A stretch of DNA of 64,000 nucleotides from Nitrospirota bacterium. GTDB taxonomy: Bacteria; Nitrospirota; Thermodesulfovibrionia; Thermodesulfovibrionales; Magnetobacteriaceae. The notes under the pieces are model-generated. The model made no database searches, was not told the origin of the DNA, and saw only the letters and a list, made by a program, of their open reading frames with translations. Each line of letters starts with the position of its first letter. The first letter of the stretch is position 1. Location of the stretch: contig JADFXG010000001.1 of the NCBI GenBank assembly GCA_015233895.1, positions 62,001 to 126,000 on the forward strand. The letters are read 5' to 3'. Positions 35,851 to 44,590 of the stretch are shown piece after piece. Position numbers and translations under genes: made by a program.

Positions 35851-37474
35851 CTTCACTATCCTCCTTTGCATCACCGTCCTCAGCTCCTGAAAGCGGTTCA
35901 CCCCTTAGATCAGTATCCCTGTCATTTTCTCCCTTCATCTTCAAGGCATTAGCAAGGAGTTCTGTAACTCCTATTACCTTAACTCCTGGCACCCAGTAGT
36001 CCATAAGGGTGGTCAGAGCTGCCCTGTCAATGGCGCATATACAGGCGAGCATATTAACATCGTATTTATTTTTCACATGCTTAACGGCATTTGCCCTCGG
36101 AAAACCGCCACGTAAGCGCAGCTCCATGTTTTCAGAGGCATTAAGGCCTGAGCCGCTGCCGCAACAAAAGGTCTTTTCACGGATTGTGTTTTCTGGCATC
36201 TCAAAGAAGTTATTGCATACCTTATTTATAATGTAGCGCGGCTCTTCTAAAAGCCCCATACCTCTTGACGGGTTACAGGAGTCGTGAAAGGTTACTTTGT
36301 AGTGGTCGTTTCTTGACGGGTCAATTTCAAGCTTGTTATGTTTTAAGAGGTCTGCTGTAAACTCTGAGATATGAACCATCTTTGTAGAGGCAGCATTTTC
36401 AAACACAGTACCGGTAATTGGGGAAACCGGAACCTGTAGAAAATCTGCCGGCCCGTTCCATGTATCCATGTACTGGTTTAGCACTCTCCACATGTGTCCG
36501 CACTCTCCGCCCAGTATCCACTTTACACCTAACCGCTTTGCCTCGGCATATATCTTTGAGTTTAGCCTTTTGCCCATTTCGTTTGACGTAAATGACCCGA
36601 AATTGCCACCCTCAGAAGCATAAGTGCTCCATGTGTAGTCAAGGCCTAACTCATGAAACAGCATTAAATAGCCCATGCAGGTATATGTACCTGGGTCGGC
36701 AAACAGGTCTCCTGATGGAGTTACAAATAGTATCTCAGCACCTTTTCTGTTAAAGGTCGGTTCTATTTTGATGCCTGTAATTTCCTCTATTTCATCTAAC
36801 AGGAACTCAACACTGCTTGTGATAGTGTGGGGCTCAAGGCCAAGGTGGTTACCTTTCATGTAGCAATTAGCCACAGGACCAGCTATCCATTCGATGTTTA
36901 ACCCTAACAGGTTAAGAAGCTCACGGGCTATCATTGTAATCTCAGCAGTGTCTATGCCATACGGACAAAACACGGAACACCTGCGGCATTCCGTGCACTG
37001 AAAGAAATAGTACCACCACTCCTTCAGCACATCCTCGGTAAGTTCCCTTGCCCCTGCAATCTTGCCCAGTATCTTACCAGCCGTTGTAAATTCCCTGCGA
37101 TAAACAGACCTGAGCAGCTCAGCCCTCAGCACCGGCATATTTTTAGGGTCACCCGTGCCAAGAAAGAAATGGCACTTGTCAGCACATGCGCCACACCTTA
37201 CACATATATCCATAAAGATGTGAAATGAACGGTATTTTTCAAGCCTTTCCGCCATTCCTTTTAGTACAATTTCCTGCCAGTTATCGGGTAGCTTCCAATC
37301 CGCCTCCGCTGACGACCACTTTCTTGGGTTTGGAAAGCCTACAGTTTTAAGACTGTTTTCGCTGGCACCATGACAGTACATACCTTTCCTCATTTGTACC
37401 GAAACAGACATCCAGTCCTCCTCAGGAGGCATATAATTTATCTTGGACAATTCATCTGGTTTTAAATTTGACAT
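35843..37474 (-). CDS. dsrK: DsrK, HdrD-like iron-sulfur subunit
   Basis: A 543-residue cytoplasmic subunit related to heterodisulfide reductase HdrD. Two [4Fe-4S] ferredoxin sites are visible: CVRCGACADKC (91-101) and CTECRRCSVFC (160-170). Cysteine-rich CCG-type motifs include SCNPSRG and TFCCGSGSG in the C-terminal third. DsrK is considered the catalytic subunit that reduces the DsrC trisulfide formed during sulfite reduction. The acidic C-terminal tail (EDGDAKEDSEDV) is unusual in composition. It follows dsrM by 2 nt; no dsrC or dsrAB is in the window. Confidence 0.95.
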   Translation of the reverse strand: MSNLKPDELSKINYMPPEEDWMSVSVQMRKGMYCHGASENSLKTVGFPNPRKWSSAEADWKLPDNWQEIVLKGMAERLEKYRSFHIFMDICVRCGACADKCHFFLGTGDPKNMPVLRAELLRSVYRREFTTAGKILGKIAGARELTEDVLKEWWYYFFQCTECRRCSVFCPYGIDTAEITMIARELLNLLGLNIEWIAGPVANCYMKGNHLGLEPHTITSSVEFLLDEIEEITGIKIEPTFNRKGAEILFVTPSGDLFADPGTYTCMGYLMLFHELGLDYTWSTYASEGGNFGSFTSNEMGKRLNSKIYAEAKRLGVKWILGGECGHMWRVLNQYMDTWNGPADFLQVPVSPITGTVFENAASTKMVHISEFTADLLKHNKLEIDPSRNDHYKVTFHDSCNPSRGMGLLEEPRYIINKVCNNFFEMPENTIREKTFCCGSGSGLNASENMELRLRGGFPRANAVKHVKNKYDVNMLACICAIDRAALTTLMDYWVPGVKVIGVTELLANALKMKGENDRDTDLRGEPLSGAEDGDAKEDSEDV

Positions 37475-37476
37475 AC

Positions 37477-38472
37477 CTACTCCTTTTCCAATGGCAGACC
37501 AACTGTCTTCATTTTATCCCTGAAATCATCTTCATACTCTTCATAAGTATGAACTTTAACAGGATAGTTCCACGGGTTTATGTGTCTAATCCTACGGCTG
37601 TTGTTAGGCATATTTCGTGTGGGGCTCAAAAATACGCCAGCAGCGTGCATTAACTTACTGAAAGGGAAATAGGCCAATAGAACACTCACTAAGAATAAGT
37701 GTATGTAGAATATTAGTCCTAAATCATGCGTAATGGTTGGTTTGAGGCTAAAGAGTCCAACGGTAAAAGCTTTTACAGAGATAATATCTACCTTCAGGAT
37801 GTACCTCATTATCATCCCGGTTGTAGCAATAAAGAGAATCAGTAACAAAGGGAAATGATCATTAGGCAGAGAGAAATAGCTCACCTGAGGTATAACAACC
37901 CTTCTGAAAAACAAGTATGTAGCGGAAATCAGCAAAATCAATCCTGTCCAATACAAAACCGGTACACCTAACTGCATAAGGCCGTCCATGCCCTCAACTA
38001 AAGAAAGCGCCGATGGAATGGGATCCAGAAACAATCTTAAGTGTCTTACCAGCACTATAAGGAATGACCAATGAAACGCAAGGCCACCCAACCAAAGCCA
38101 CTTGCTGGACTGGTGAATTAGGCGTCCTTCATCCTCCTTAAGAGCGGTGCTTGTGTTGCTAAACAGAGAGCGGAAAAGCAACACCTCTAAGGCCATTCTG
38201 ACAATAACTTCAAGATTGTTTGAGGGATTATCAAACCTGTTTCGTTTAATCCAGGAAAAAGATTTCTGTTGCCCGCTTGTGGTTGGGATACAGAAAGGAA
38301 CTGCTGAGCGCCCCCACTTCAATATACGCAGAACAACCCCTACCACAAAAATGATAAAGGCTGTATAAGGTATCATTACTCCAAAGAGATATTGTAGGTT
38401 AAGCATTTCGACACCTACAAAGGCAACTATCACAATGCCCATTACTCCAAGGAAGGGAAGCAAGATTTTCAT
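37477..38472 (-). CDS. dsrM: DsrM, cytochrome b subunit
   Basis: A 331-residue membrane protein related to NarI-type dihaem cytochrome b, with about six hydrophobic helices. It begins with a helix directly after the initiator Met, then a hydrophilic linker (about 65-85). Histidines within helices, such as the HWSF and HDLGLIFYIH segments, are candidate haem b ligands. DsrM takes electrons from menaquinol to DsrK. A strong AGGAGGTGG site lies 8 nt before the ATG. It is the first gene of dsrMKJOP and follows the RsbRD_N gene by 22 nt, so they are probably co-transcribed. Confidence 0.93.
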   Translation of the reverse strand: MKILLPFLGVMGIVIVAFVGVEMLNLQYLFGVMIPYTAFIIFVVGVVLRILKWGRSAVPFCIPTTSGQQKSFSWIKRNRFDNPSNNLEVIVRMALEVLLFRSLFSNTSTALKEDEGRLIHQSSKWLWLGGLAFHWSFLIVLVRHLRLFLDPIPSALSLVEGMDGLMQLGVPVLYWTGLILLISATYLFFRRVVIPQVSYFSLPNDHFPLLLILFIATTGMIMRYILKVDIISVKAFTVGLFSLKPTITHDLGLIFYIHLFLVSVLLAYFPFSKLMHAAGVFLSPTRNMPNNSRRIRHINPWNYPVKVHTYEEYEDDFRDKMKTVGLPLEKE

Positions 38473-38494
38473 TTAGACCACCTCCTGTTAGATT

Positions 38495-39007
38495 TTATAC
38501 GGTTTTTGCATCTTCAGCGTTTACTCTCTTTGTTAGCATGAAGGTGCTTCTTTTTATTTCATTAACTTTAAGATTGAAAATATCTTCACGGCACTGCATA
38601 AAGATATCAAAAGAGATAAGGGTCAATTTGTCTATAGTATCTTCAAAGGCCAATAATTCCTTATATAATTGGTCACCCTTAATATAACTTTTTGTTGCGG
38701 TTCTCAGAGCTTGCTTTAATAAAAATATTAATGATATAGCATCAGACGGGTTAGAGTCCTGAACAGCTCTTACCCTGATTATATCATTTAGCAAGACTAT
38801 AATACGTTCCTGTACCATGTTGTTTAGGAGTTCCTCCAACACTCCTTCTATTGATACCAAAATGCTGTGTCCTATGGGGTTATTAAAGGGATCGTTCTTT
38901 TTTTCGAGAAATGCTTTACTCTCTGGTGGATATGTTTGAATTATAAGTGTGTACCAACCGTTTAAAAGGTTACTTTTTTCCTTTACTAATATATCATGCA
39001 AATTCAT
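38495..39007 (-). CDS. RsbRD N-terminal domain-like protein
   Basis: A 170-residue all-helical soluble protein. The opening pattern (LVKEKSNLLNGWYTLI followed by YP) and length match the RsbRD_N family, named after the N-terminal domain of the Bacillus RsbR-type stressosome proteins. Genes of this family are commonly found just upstream of dsrM in sulfate reducers. The ATG at 39007 is used because GGAGACAG precedes it; a GTG 12 nt upstream is also in frame. It contains one Cys and no known cofactor site. Function in sulfur metabolism is not established; a regulatory or assembly role is inference. Confidence 0.75.
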   Translation of the reverse strand: MNLHDILVKEKSNLLNGWYTLIIQTYPPESKAFLEKKNDPFNNPIGHSILVSIEGVLEELLNNMVQERIIVLLNDIIRVRAVQDSNPSDAISLIFLLKQALRTATKSYIKGDQLYKELLAFEDTIDKLTLISFDIFMQCREDIFNLKVNEIKRSTFMLTKRVNAEDAKTV

Positions 39008-39254
39008 CTCTGTCTCCACTGTACACAGCTATTGCGCCATCAATAAATTCTTCACTAATGTTTACTCCCGATGCGCCTGAGCTTAATGCAATATGCAATA
39101 GCTCTTTGCATAAAAATATCTATGTGCTTATTCAGGTCACTTTCTAACCTGAAACTGCTATTTTAACTCCAAAACTCTATGAGATGTATTTATGCATGTA
39201 TATTACAGTGTTTCCACCTCGTAATCCAACACAACAGCTATGATTATGATATAG

Positions 39255-39530
39255 TTACATCGGTCTTTTAGCATATTTTGTAAAAAACTCACACTTTCTG
39301 CATTGTTTTATTTTTTCTTTAAACTCATCTATCACATTGCCATGGCATAGTGTACCGGTTAATTTCCAGCATTCCTGGCCATTATTATTAATAAATGCAA
39401 CACAAGCATTCCTTTTTGACTCCTCGCACTTTAAAACATCCCAGCAATTAACGACATCTGACTCTTTGATAAAAACCGGACAAGCAGACCTTTCGTCTTC
39501 ACTGCATTTTTTAATTTCCCAACAGTTCAT
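39255..39530 (-). CDS. Two-CW domain cysteine-rich protein
   Basis: A 91-residue protein with a repeated cysteine pattern. NCWEIKKC...SACP at the N-terminus is repeated as NCWDVLKC...NACV (starting about residue 28) and then ECWKLTGTLC, and it ends with CRKCEFF. This is the two-CW domain pattern found alone or at the ends of signalling proteins in sulfate reducers and relatives. Cys spacing suggests metal or cluster binding. It has its own candidate promoter and a GGAGAG site. It lies between the NrfD module and the dsr cluster, so a redox-sensing role is possible but unproven. Confidence 0.75.
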   Translation of the reverse strand: MNCWEIKKCSEDERSACPVFIKESDVVNCWDVLKCEESKRNACVAFINNNGQECWKLTGTLCHGNVIDEFKEKIKQCRKCEFFTKYAKRPM

Positions 39531-39551
39531 TTATCTCTCCTTTGTACACAT

Positions 39552-39579
39552 ATTATACAAAAGCTTTGCCTATAACCAA
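39552..39579 (-). promoter_or_regulatory. Candidate promoter for two-CW gene
   Basis: On the minus strand TTGGTT (39579-39574), a 16-nt spacer and a perfect TATAAT (39557-39552) lie about 22 nt upstream of the two-CW start codon. It may also drive the RsbRD_N-dsrMKJOP genes by read-through. Confidence 0.45.
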
Positions 39580-39665
39580 CTTTAGCATTAACATATACTT
39601 TTGTCAACTGTTTATACATCAATAAAGACATTACCAATACATCTTCAGTGATTCACTATTGCAGA

Positions 39666-39693
39666 CGAGCATAGCTACTTGTAGCTATGCTCG
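39666..39693. repeat. Perfect 13-bp inverted repeat
   Basis: CGAGCATAGCTAC, TT, GTAGCTATGCTCG. It lies 60 nt downstream of the NrfD gene stop and about 135 nt upstream of the two-CW gene. It could be a transcript end for the NrfD module (no U tract follows) or an operator for the two-CW/dsr promoter. Confidence 0.55.
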
Positions 39694-39752
39694 ATGTGCA
39701 TTATGTGTGTGGTTATATGATAACTTAGTACAGACATTTCTTTATTGCTTAA

Positions 39753-40988
39753 CTAGAATAGTCTCTGTGAGAGTCTGTCCTCTGCCTCTGCACACTCTTG
39801 CTCTGTAAAGATATCTTTAAACACAGGCAACACTTTGTTGAATATGAACAGGAGGACAAACGGAGCCATTAAAAGCCCAACTGCAGGAATAATCCCCTCT
39901 TTAAGTATGTCAAAATTCTTAGATAAAAACGGTATATGAAATTCTAAGAATCCTGCAAAACTTTTGGACATAGACTGTCCGCCTATGACAACATCCCAAC
40001 GCATCGTAAACACACCCATGAGAACAAGAGAAGCTGCAACAAAAGCCCTCAGCATCGAAAGGCGTGGCAGCACCAGCAAAAAGAAAGGAAGGATCATTCC
40101 GCATATCCATTGTACTACTATCATTTTGAAAGCAAAGCGTTTAAACAGCAGCTCGCTCATTATGCCCCAGAACTCCTCTGCCGTGTATGCGTGAAAAACG
40201 ATGTCTATCCCCTCTAAAAGAAATGCTATCGCTAAAAAGTAAGAGAGCACTTTGCACATACTCTTTATAGGCACAAAACATATAAAGTGCTTCTTGAAAG
40301 CCATTCCAGCTATGTAGGTAACAATACAGACAGCAACGCCTGAGATAACCGCTGACATAAGAAAAATGAAAGGCATAAGCGGGGTCTTCCAAAGCGGCAC
40401 AGTTTTTACCGATCCAAATATGAATCCAACATATCCATGTAGCACACAGGCTGCAGGAATTCCCGCAGTTGCCAGTATTTTCACTATTTTTTCATCAATG
40501 TGCAGTGCCTTCTCACTAACATCATAACTGCCCAGAGTCAGTACCTTGTAAAGTAACCCCATCAAACCATTTCTTTCCTGAGCCTGCTTAATGATATAAG
40601 GCCTGAAAACAAACCATATCTCAGAAAGCACAATTGACATATATGTTAGATAAATAAATGTAAAGGCTGAAATCGCAGAATAAAAATGCGGCGTCATCAT
40701 TATATTAATAGACCTTTGCGGCTGTGTCAGGTGTAGGAGAAGCGGGGTAGGCGCCATTATCAAAAGAGCAAGCGAAAACACCAGCGAAAACTTAGCAACT
40801 GGTTTAAGCTCATCCTTTCCAAAGACATGATACAACGAGGAAAGCACAAATGCTCCTGCTACAAGACCGGTTAGGTACGGATATATAACAATATGTATTC
40901 CCCAGTATATATACTCATTAGGGTATGTAAAAAACTCTTTTACTGTCCAATATGCTCCATGTGCAAGTGTATGCTCATCCATTAACAT
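39753..40988 (-). CDS. NrfD/PsrC-type membrane subunit
   Basis: A 411-residue polytopic protein with about ten hydrophobic helices and NrfD-family features. The N-terminal helix region has YLTGLVAGAFVLSSLYHV, followed by a LLHLTQPQRS loop. It is expected to interact with menaquinone and exchange electrons with the FeS protein encoded 6 nt upstream. It is longer than DsrP and clearly a different paralogue. With the tetrahaem cytochrome and the TAT-exported FeS protein it forms a complete electron-transfer unit that lacks a molybdopterin subunit. Confidence 0.88.
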   Translation of the reverse strand: MLMDEHTLAHGAYWTVKEFFTYPNEYIYWGIHIVIYPYLTGLVAGAFVLSSLYHVFGKDELKPVAKFSLVFSLALLIMAPTPLLLHLTQPQRSINIMMTPHFYSAISAFTFIYLTYMSIVLSEIWFVFRPYIIKQAQERNGLMGLLYKVLTLGSYDVSEKALHIDEKIVKILATAGIPAACVLHGYVGFIFGSVKTVPLWKTPLMPFIFLMSAVISGVAVCIVTYIAGMAFKKHFICFVPIKSMCKVLSYFLAIAFLLEGIDIVFHAYTAEEFWGIMSELLFKRFAFKMIVVQWICGMILPFFLLVLPRLSMLRAFVAASLVLMGVFTMRWDVVIGGQSMSKSFAGFLEFHIPFLSKNFDILKEGIIPAVGLLMAPFVLLFIFNKVLPVFKDIFTEQECAEAEDRLSQRLF

Positions 40989-40994
40989 TCTCCT

Positions 40995-41768
40995 TTATCT
41001 TACGATTTGGTCAAGACCCAAATAAAAAACGTGCGGTTCATTGCCGTACTCAGGTTTTAGCACTGCGACTCTCTTAGAGCTGATTATCTTAAAGACCTCA
41101 CTATTGGGGTCATTAATATATCCTATTTTCCTTACACCAAAAGCACAGGCGTCTATACAAGCTGTTTGTTTGCCTTTAGTAATTCTGTGGTAGCAGAACG
41201 TACACTTATCAGCCGTGTTGGTCACAGGATTAAAAAATCTTGCAAAATACGGACAGTTGGTTATACAGTACCCACACCCGATACACCATGAGCGGTCAAC
41301 CAAAGAAACGCCGTCCTCTGTCTTATATGTAGCACCAGCCGGACATACCTGCACACATGATGGCTTTTCACACTGGTTACAGAGCTTGGGTACGTAGAAC
41401 TGCTTAGTTATCTCCTCATCCTTAACCTCATGTCCATAGGGATCATTTGAGGTGAACCCTTCACGTGCGCCCTTAGGCGAGTCTATTATCACATCGCCGT
41501 CTTTTAACTGTATGTATCTTTCCACCCATGTGCGTTGTACCTCAGCCTCAAAGGGTATTTCATTTTCCAGCTTACATGCCTTGGCACACATCCCACAGCC
41601 AACGCATTTTGTTGTGTCCACAACGAAGGCCCATCTTTTCTTTTCGCTGAATGACCGAACCAAAGATGCCATCGCCTCCGGCTTAAACATCTCAAGAGCG
41701 CTTATCGGGATTGCCATACCTGCTACAGTAAGCAGCCCGGCCTTAATAAAATCTCTTCTTGTCACCAT
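40995..41768 (-). CDS. TAT-exported 4Fe-4S ferredoxin-like subunit
   Basis: A 257-residue DsrO/PsrB-like iron-sulfur protein. The twin-arginine signal TRRDFIKAG is at residues 3-11. Four cysteine groups follow: CVGCGMCAKAC, CNQCEKPSCVQVCP, CIGCGYCITNCP and CTFCYHRI with ACIDAC, enough for four [4Fe-4S] clusters. The ATG at 41768 was chosen because it directly precedes the signal and has AAGGAG upstream; a longer start gives an atypical leader. It should wire the tetrahaem cytochrome to the NrfD subunit. Confidence 0.9.
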   Translation of the reverse strand: MVTRRDFIKAGLLTVAGMAIPISALEMFKPEAMASLVRSFSEKKRWAFVVDTTKCVGCGMCAKACKLENEIPFEAEVQRTWVERYIQLKDGDVIIDSPKGAREGFTSNDPYGHEVKDEEITKQFYVPKLCNQCEKPSCVQVCPAGATYKTEDGVSLVDRSWCIGCGYCITNCPYFARFFNPVTNTADKCTFCYHRITKGKQTACIDACAFGVRKIGYINDPNSEVFKIISSKRVAVLKPEYGNEPHVFYLGLDQIVR

Positions 41769-41822
41769 TACCTGCAATCTCCTTTGCTTTAGCAAACACA
41801 GCTTTTATAGGCTGTCTTTGGG

Positions 41823-42344
41823 CTATTTAAATCCCGCAGTGTGCACATCGTGGCACGTTACACACTCTATGCCGGCATTGTGGGTCTTTGGGTCTATCAT
41901 ATTAAACTTAATAGTTCCCTTTGAGGACTCAGAATACTCCGCCGGTCTGAATGGCAACTTTGCATGACATCTCTTACAAAGTTCACGCGAGCTGTCCACT
42001 CCGATTTCAAGCAGATACTTAAAATCTTCCTTCAGGTCAACTGGGTGCTTCTTGTCTGGCTTTGAAGTCATCACATGGCAGTCCTCACACTGCACCTTCT
42101 GGTGCCCTGAGGCTTTTATCTTTTCCACCTTATCAGAGTGGCACTGACCACAGAACTCTTGTCCCATGTACTTTACCGGATAATCCGTCCAGTACTTCTC
42201 GTTTTTTAAACTATGCCACTGATACTTGTAGTCACCGCTTTTAGCTGTGAAATCACCTGGCACATAAATTGTCCTGAAGATCAAAAGAAACACCACCGCT
42301 CCTACTATCAAAATCACCGGACGCCACGCATGGCTCATTTTCAT
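41823..42344 (-). CDS. Membrane-anchored tetraheme cytochrome c
   Basis: A 173-residue c-type cytochrome with an uncleaved N-terminal helix (about 8-24) and four CxxCH sites: CGQCH (65-69), CEDCH (86-90), CKRCH (123-127) and CVTCH (161-165). It is first in the cytochrome/FeS/NrfD operon, with GGAGTGG before the ATG and a strong promoter about 60 nt upstream. The order cytochrome-FeS-NrfD parallels dsrJ-dsrO-dsrP. A periplasmic electron carrier or entry point to the menaquinone pool is likely. The donor or acceptor is unknown. Confidence 0.9.
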   Translation of the reverse strand: MKMSHAWRPVILIVGAVVFLLIFRTIYVPGDFTAKSGDYKYQWHSLKNEKYWTDYPVKYMGQEFCGQCHSDKVEKIKASGHQKVQCEDCHVMTSKPDKKHPVDLKEDFKYLLEIGVDSSRELCKRCHAKLPFRPAEYSESSKGTIKFNMIDPKTHNAGIECVTCHDVHTAGFK

Positions 42345-42401
42345 CTTTCCACTCCTTCTGTTATCAACAGCACTTTGTATATCCTATACTTAACTTTGGG
42401 G

Positions 42402-42430
42402 AGTATAAAACAAAAAAAAATTATTGTCAA
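42402..42430 (-). promoter_or_regulatory. Near-consensus sigma70 promoter of the NrfD module
   Basis: On the minus strand a perfect TTGACA (42430-42425), an exact 17-nt spacer and TATACT (42407-42402, five of six). It is about 58 nt upstream of the tetrahaem cytochrome start and downstream of aroE. The A/T tract inside the spacer and upstream would favour strong initiation. Confidence 0.8.
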
Positions 42431-42458
42431 GAACTTTTTTTATTTTTTTTAAACTATT

Positions 42459-43295
42459 TTAAACGACAATTTTTTCGTAAACTTCAAGAAGGGCTTTTCT
42501 CATTATTTCAACCGGAGCTGTTGTTTGGGTCCAGAGTTCAAATGCGAGCACTCCCTGCCAAAAGAGCATTCCCAGCCCATTAGCGGCGGGACAGTGCAGG
42601 GTTTTGGCTGCTTTAATAAGCGGAGTATCTTTATATATAACGTCACAGACGGTGTGGGAGGCACTAAGAAGCGAAAAATCAAAGGGCGCTGGATCGCCAG
42701 GTTTAAGGCCAAGAGGGGTTGCGTTAATGATAACATCGTGGTTTCTTATTGCATCGCAATTTTGTTTTTCTGCAAACACGTTTGAATTTACAGTTTTCAG
42801 GTGTGTTGTAAGAGAAGTGAGCTTTGGCACATCAATGTCAAAGATGCTCAATGCGTCGGCCTCTTTGGCAATGTAGTATGTTATGGCTTTAGCAGCGCCT
42901 CCAGCCCCCACAACAAACACCTTTTTGCCTTTCAGCGAAATCCCAGCCTCTGTAAGTGATCTCATAAACCCTCTGCCATCTGTGTTATAGCCGATAAGTT
43001 TGCCATCTTTGTTTACAATTGTGTTGACAGCCCCTATGAACCTTGCCTCTTCATCTATCTCATCGAGGGCAGCCATAGCTTTTTCCTTATGGGGAACTGT
43101 CACATTAGCCCCGGCAAAGTCCATAGCCCTGACGCCATAGACTGCCTTTGCCAGATGATCCGGATGTACGGAAAAACACAGGTAGCAAAAATCCAGCCCC
43201 AGATGGCTAAAGGCTGCATTGTGCATGTACGGTGAAAGACTGTGCCCTACCGGATAACCGATAAGGCCTGTAATTTTTGTTTTTGCTGTAATCAT
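42459..43295 (-). CDS. aroE: Shikimate dehydrogenase
   Basis: A 278-residue NADPH-dependent enzyme that reduces 3-dehydroshikimate to shikimate in the chorismate pathway. Substrate motif GYPVGHSLSPYMHN (about 14-27), the catalytic Lys in NVTVPHKEKA (about 64-73), NTDGRGF, and the dinucleotide loop VGAGGAAKA (about 129-137) are all present. Its ATG overlaps the TGA of the DUF512 gene, making it the last gene of a tightly packed run. No other aro gene is nearby. Confidence 0.96.
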   Translation of the reverse strand: MITAKTKITGLIGYPVGHSLSPYMHNAAFSHLGLDFCYLCFSVHPDHLAKAVYGVRAMDFAGANVTVPHKEKAMAALDEIDEEARFIGAVNTIVNKDGKLIGYNTDGRGFMRSLTEAGISLKGKKVFVVGAGGAAKAITYYIAKEADALSIFDIDVPKLTSLTTHLKTVNSNVFAEKQNCDAIRNHDVIINATPLGLKPGDPAPFDFSLLSASHTVCDVIYKDTPLIKAAKTLHCPAANGLGMLFWQGVLAFELWTQTTAPVEIMRKALLEVYEKIVV

Positions 43296-44590
43296 GTCGT
43301 ACTCTCCCCAAGGGCAGATATAAGTCCCTCAAAGGTGGACTCTATTGTTTTAACCTCAACCTTTAGTGCCTCAGAAATAAACTCAACTGTTATATCGTCA
43401 AGAAACACGCTTTTCCCGGATTTAAGGGAAACATCCGGTATGAGCAGGATTTCATCACCCTTTATTTGGTCTATCAGTGAGCGCACAATGTCACGTCCTG
43501 TAAGAAGGCCGCATACGGTTATGGTATTGCCAAACACATGGTTTTCAACCTGTATGGCCTGTATGTCTATGCCGGTTTTCTTGTTGAGTTTAAGCGTAAA
43601 TTCCCGGAGGTACGGATAAAACGAAACTCCGGTGTAGGTGATAAATTTTCGCTTTGAAGGGTGCTTAATTGATCTGAAGCGTGAGGCTTTGTGAAGAAAT
43701 GCCGGTAACATCCCAACTCCGTTTTCTATTTGCGGCAGGTCACCATAGTGTTCAAGAGGCGGAAACTTTATCCCGCTTTTTATATATAGCTCATCTGAGC
43801 CATATATGACGGGCTCTCCGTGCTTTTTTATACATTTCTTCTGATGTGACTCTATGATTTCAAGTGCTTTTTGGGCATCCTCTTTGGTGACAGGCTGAAT
43901 CTTTTTCTTATGAAAAGCCGTCAAGCCCACCGGCACCACTGCTACAGACATAACAAACGGATAGTGTTTCCTTAAATCGCCCAGCGTCCGGTCAAGCTCA
44001 GCGCCGTCGTTTATGCCAGGACACAGCACCACCTGTGCATGGAGCTTTATCTTGTTTTTAACAAAAAAATGAATCTCCTTGTTTATGTCGGCAAGTGCTG
44101 GATTACCCATAAGTTTGGCTCTGAGAGCGTTGTTTGTGGTGTGCACAGATATATAGAGCGGGCTTAAGCGCTGCTCGATAATTCTCTGTCTGTCATATTC
44201 CGTCAAGTTAGAAAGTGTTATGTAATTGCCGTACAGGAAGGAGAGTCTGAAGTCCTCGTCCTTAACGTACAGGGTTTTTCTAAATCCGGCGGGCATCTGA
44301 GATACAAAACAGAACTGGCAGCGGTTTTTGCATGTTTTTATCTTAAAGGGCTCAATTTCAACGCCAAGCGGGGCTCCCTCATCTTTTTCAATAAGTTTAC
44401 CGATGATTTTACCTCGCCGTTTCAGGAGTATATCGAGTGTCTCATCCTGCGCATAAAATGCAAGGTCTAGCCCGTCAGATATCTTATTACCGTTTATGGA
44501 CACTATCTCGTCTAAGACCCTTATGTCTGAAAGACCAGCCGGAGAGTTGTCCTCTACCGCATGCACTCTGTTACTGACAGATTCACTCAT
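43292..44590 (-). CDS. DUF512 radical-SAM-like iron-sulfur protein
   Basis: A 432-residue protein. The N-terminus is a PDZ-like segment (GLSDIRVLDEIVSINGNKI, about 19-37). A CKNRCQFC motif (about 88-95) gives the C-x3-C-x2-C spacing of radical SAM enzymes, followed by FVSQMPAGFRKTLY. The C-terminal half matches DUF512 with the YTGVSFYPYL and GLLTGRDIV segments. The family is widespread in anaerobes and cyanobacteria, and its reaction is not established. It overlaps pgsA by 8 nt and aroE by 4 nt, so the three are translated together, perhaps only for compactness. Confidence 0.88.
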   Translation of the reverse strand: MSESVSNRVHAVEDNSPAGLSDIRVLDEIVSINGNKISDGLDLAFYAQDETLDILLKRRGKIIGKLIEKDEGAPLGVEIEPFKIKTCKNRCQFCFVSQMPAGFRKTLYVKDEDFRLSFLYGNYITLSNLTEYDRQRIIEQRLSPLYISVHTTNNALRAKLMGNPALADINKEIHFFVKNKIKLHAQVVLCPGINDGAELDRTLGDLRKHYPFVMSVAVVPVGLTAFHKKKIQPVTKEDAQKALEIIESHQKKCIKKHGEPVIYGSDELYIKSGIKFPPLEHYGDLPQIENGVGMLPAFLHKASRFRSIKHPSKRKFITYTGVSFYPYLREFTLKLNKKTGIDIQAIQVENHVFGNTITVCGLLTGRDIVRSLIDQIKGDEILLIPDVSLKSGKSVFLDDITVEFISEALKVEVKTIESTFEGLISALGESTT

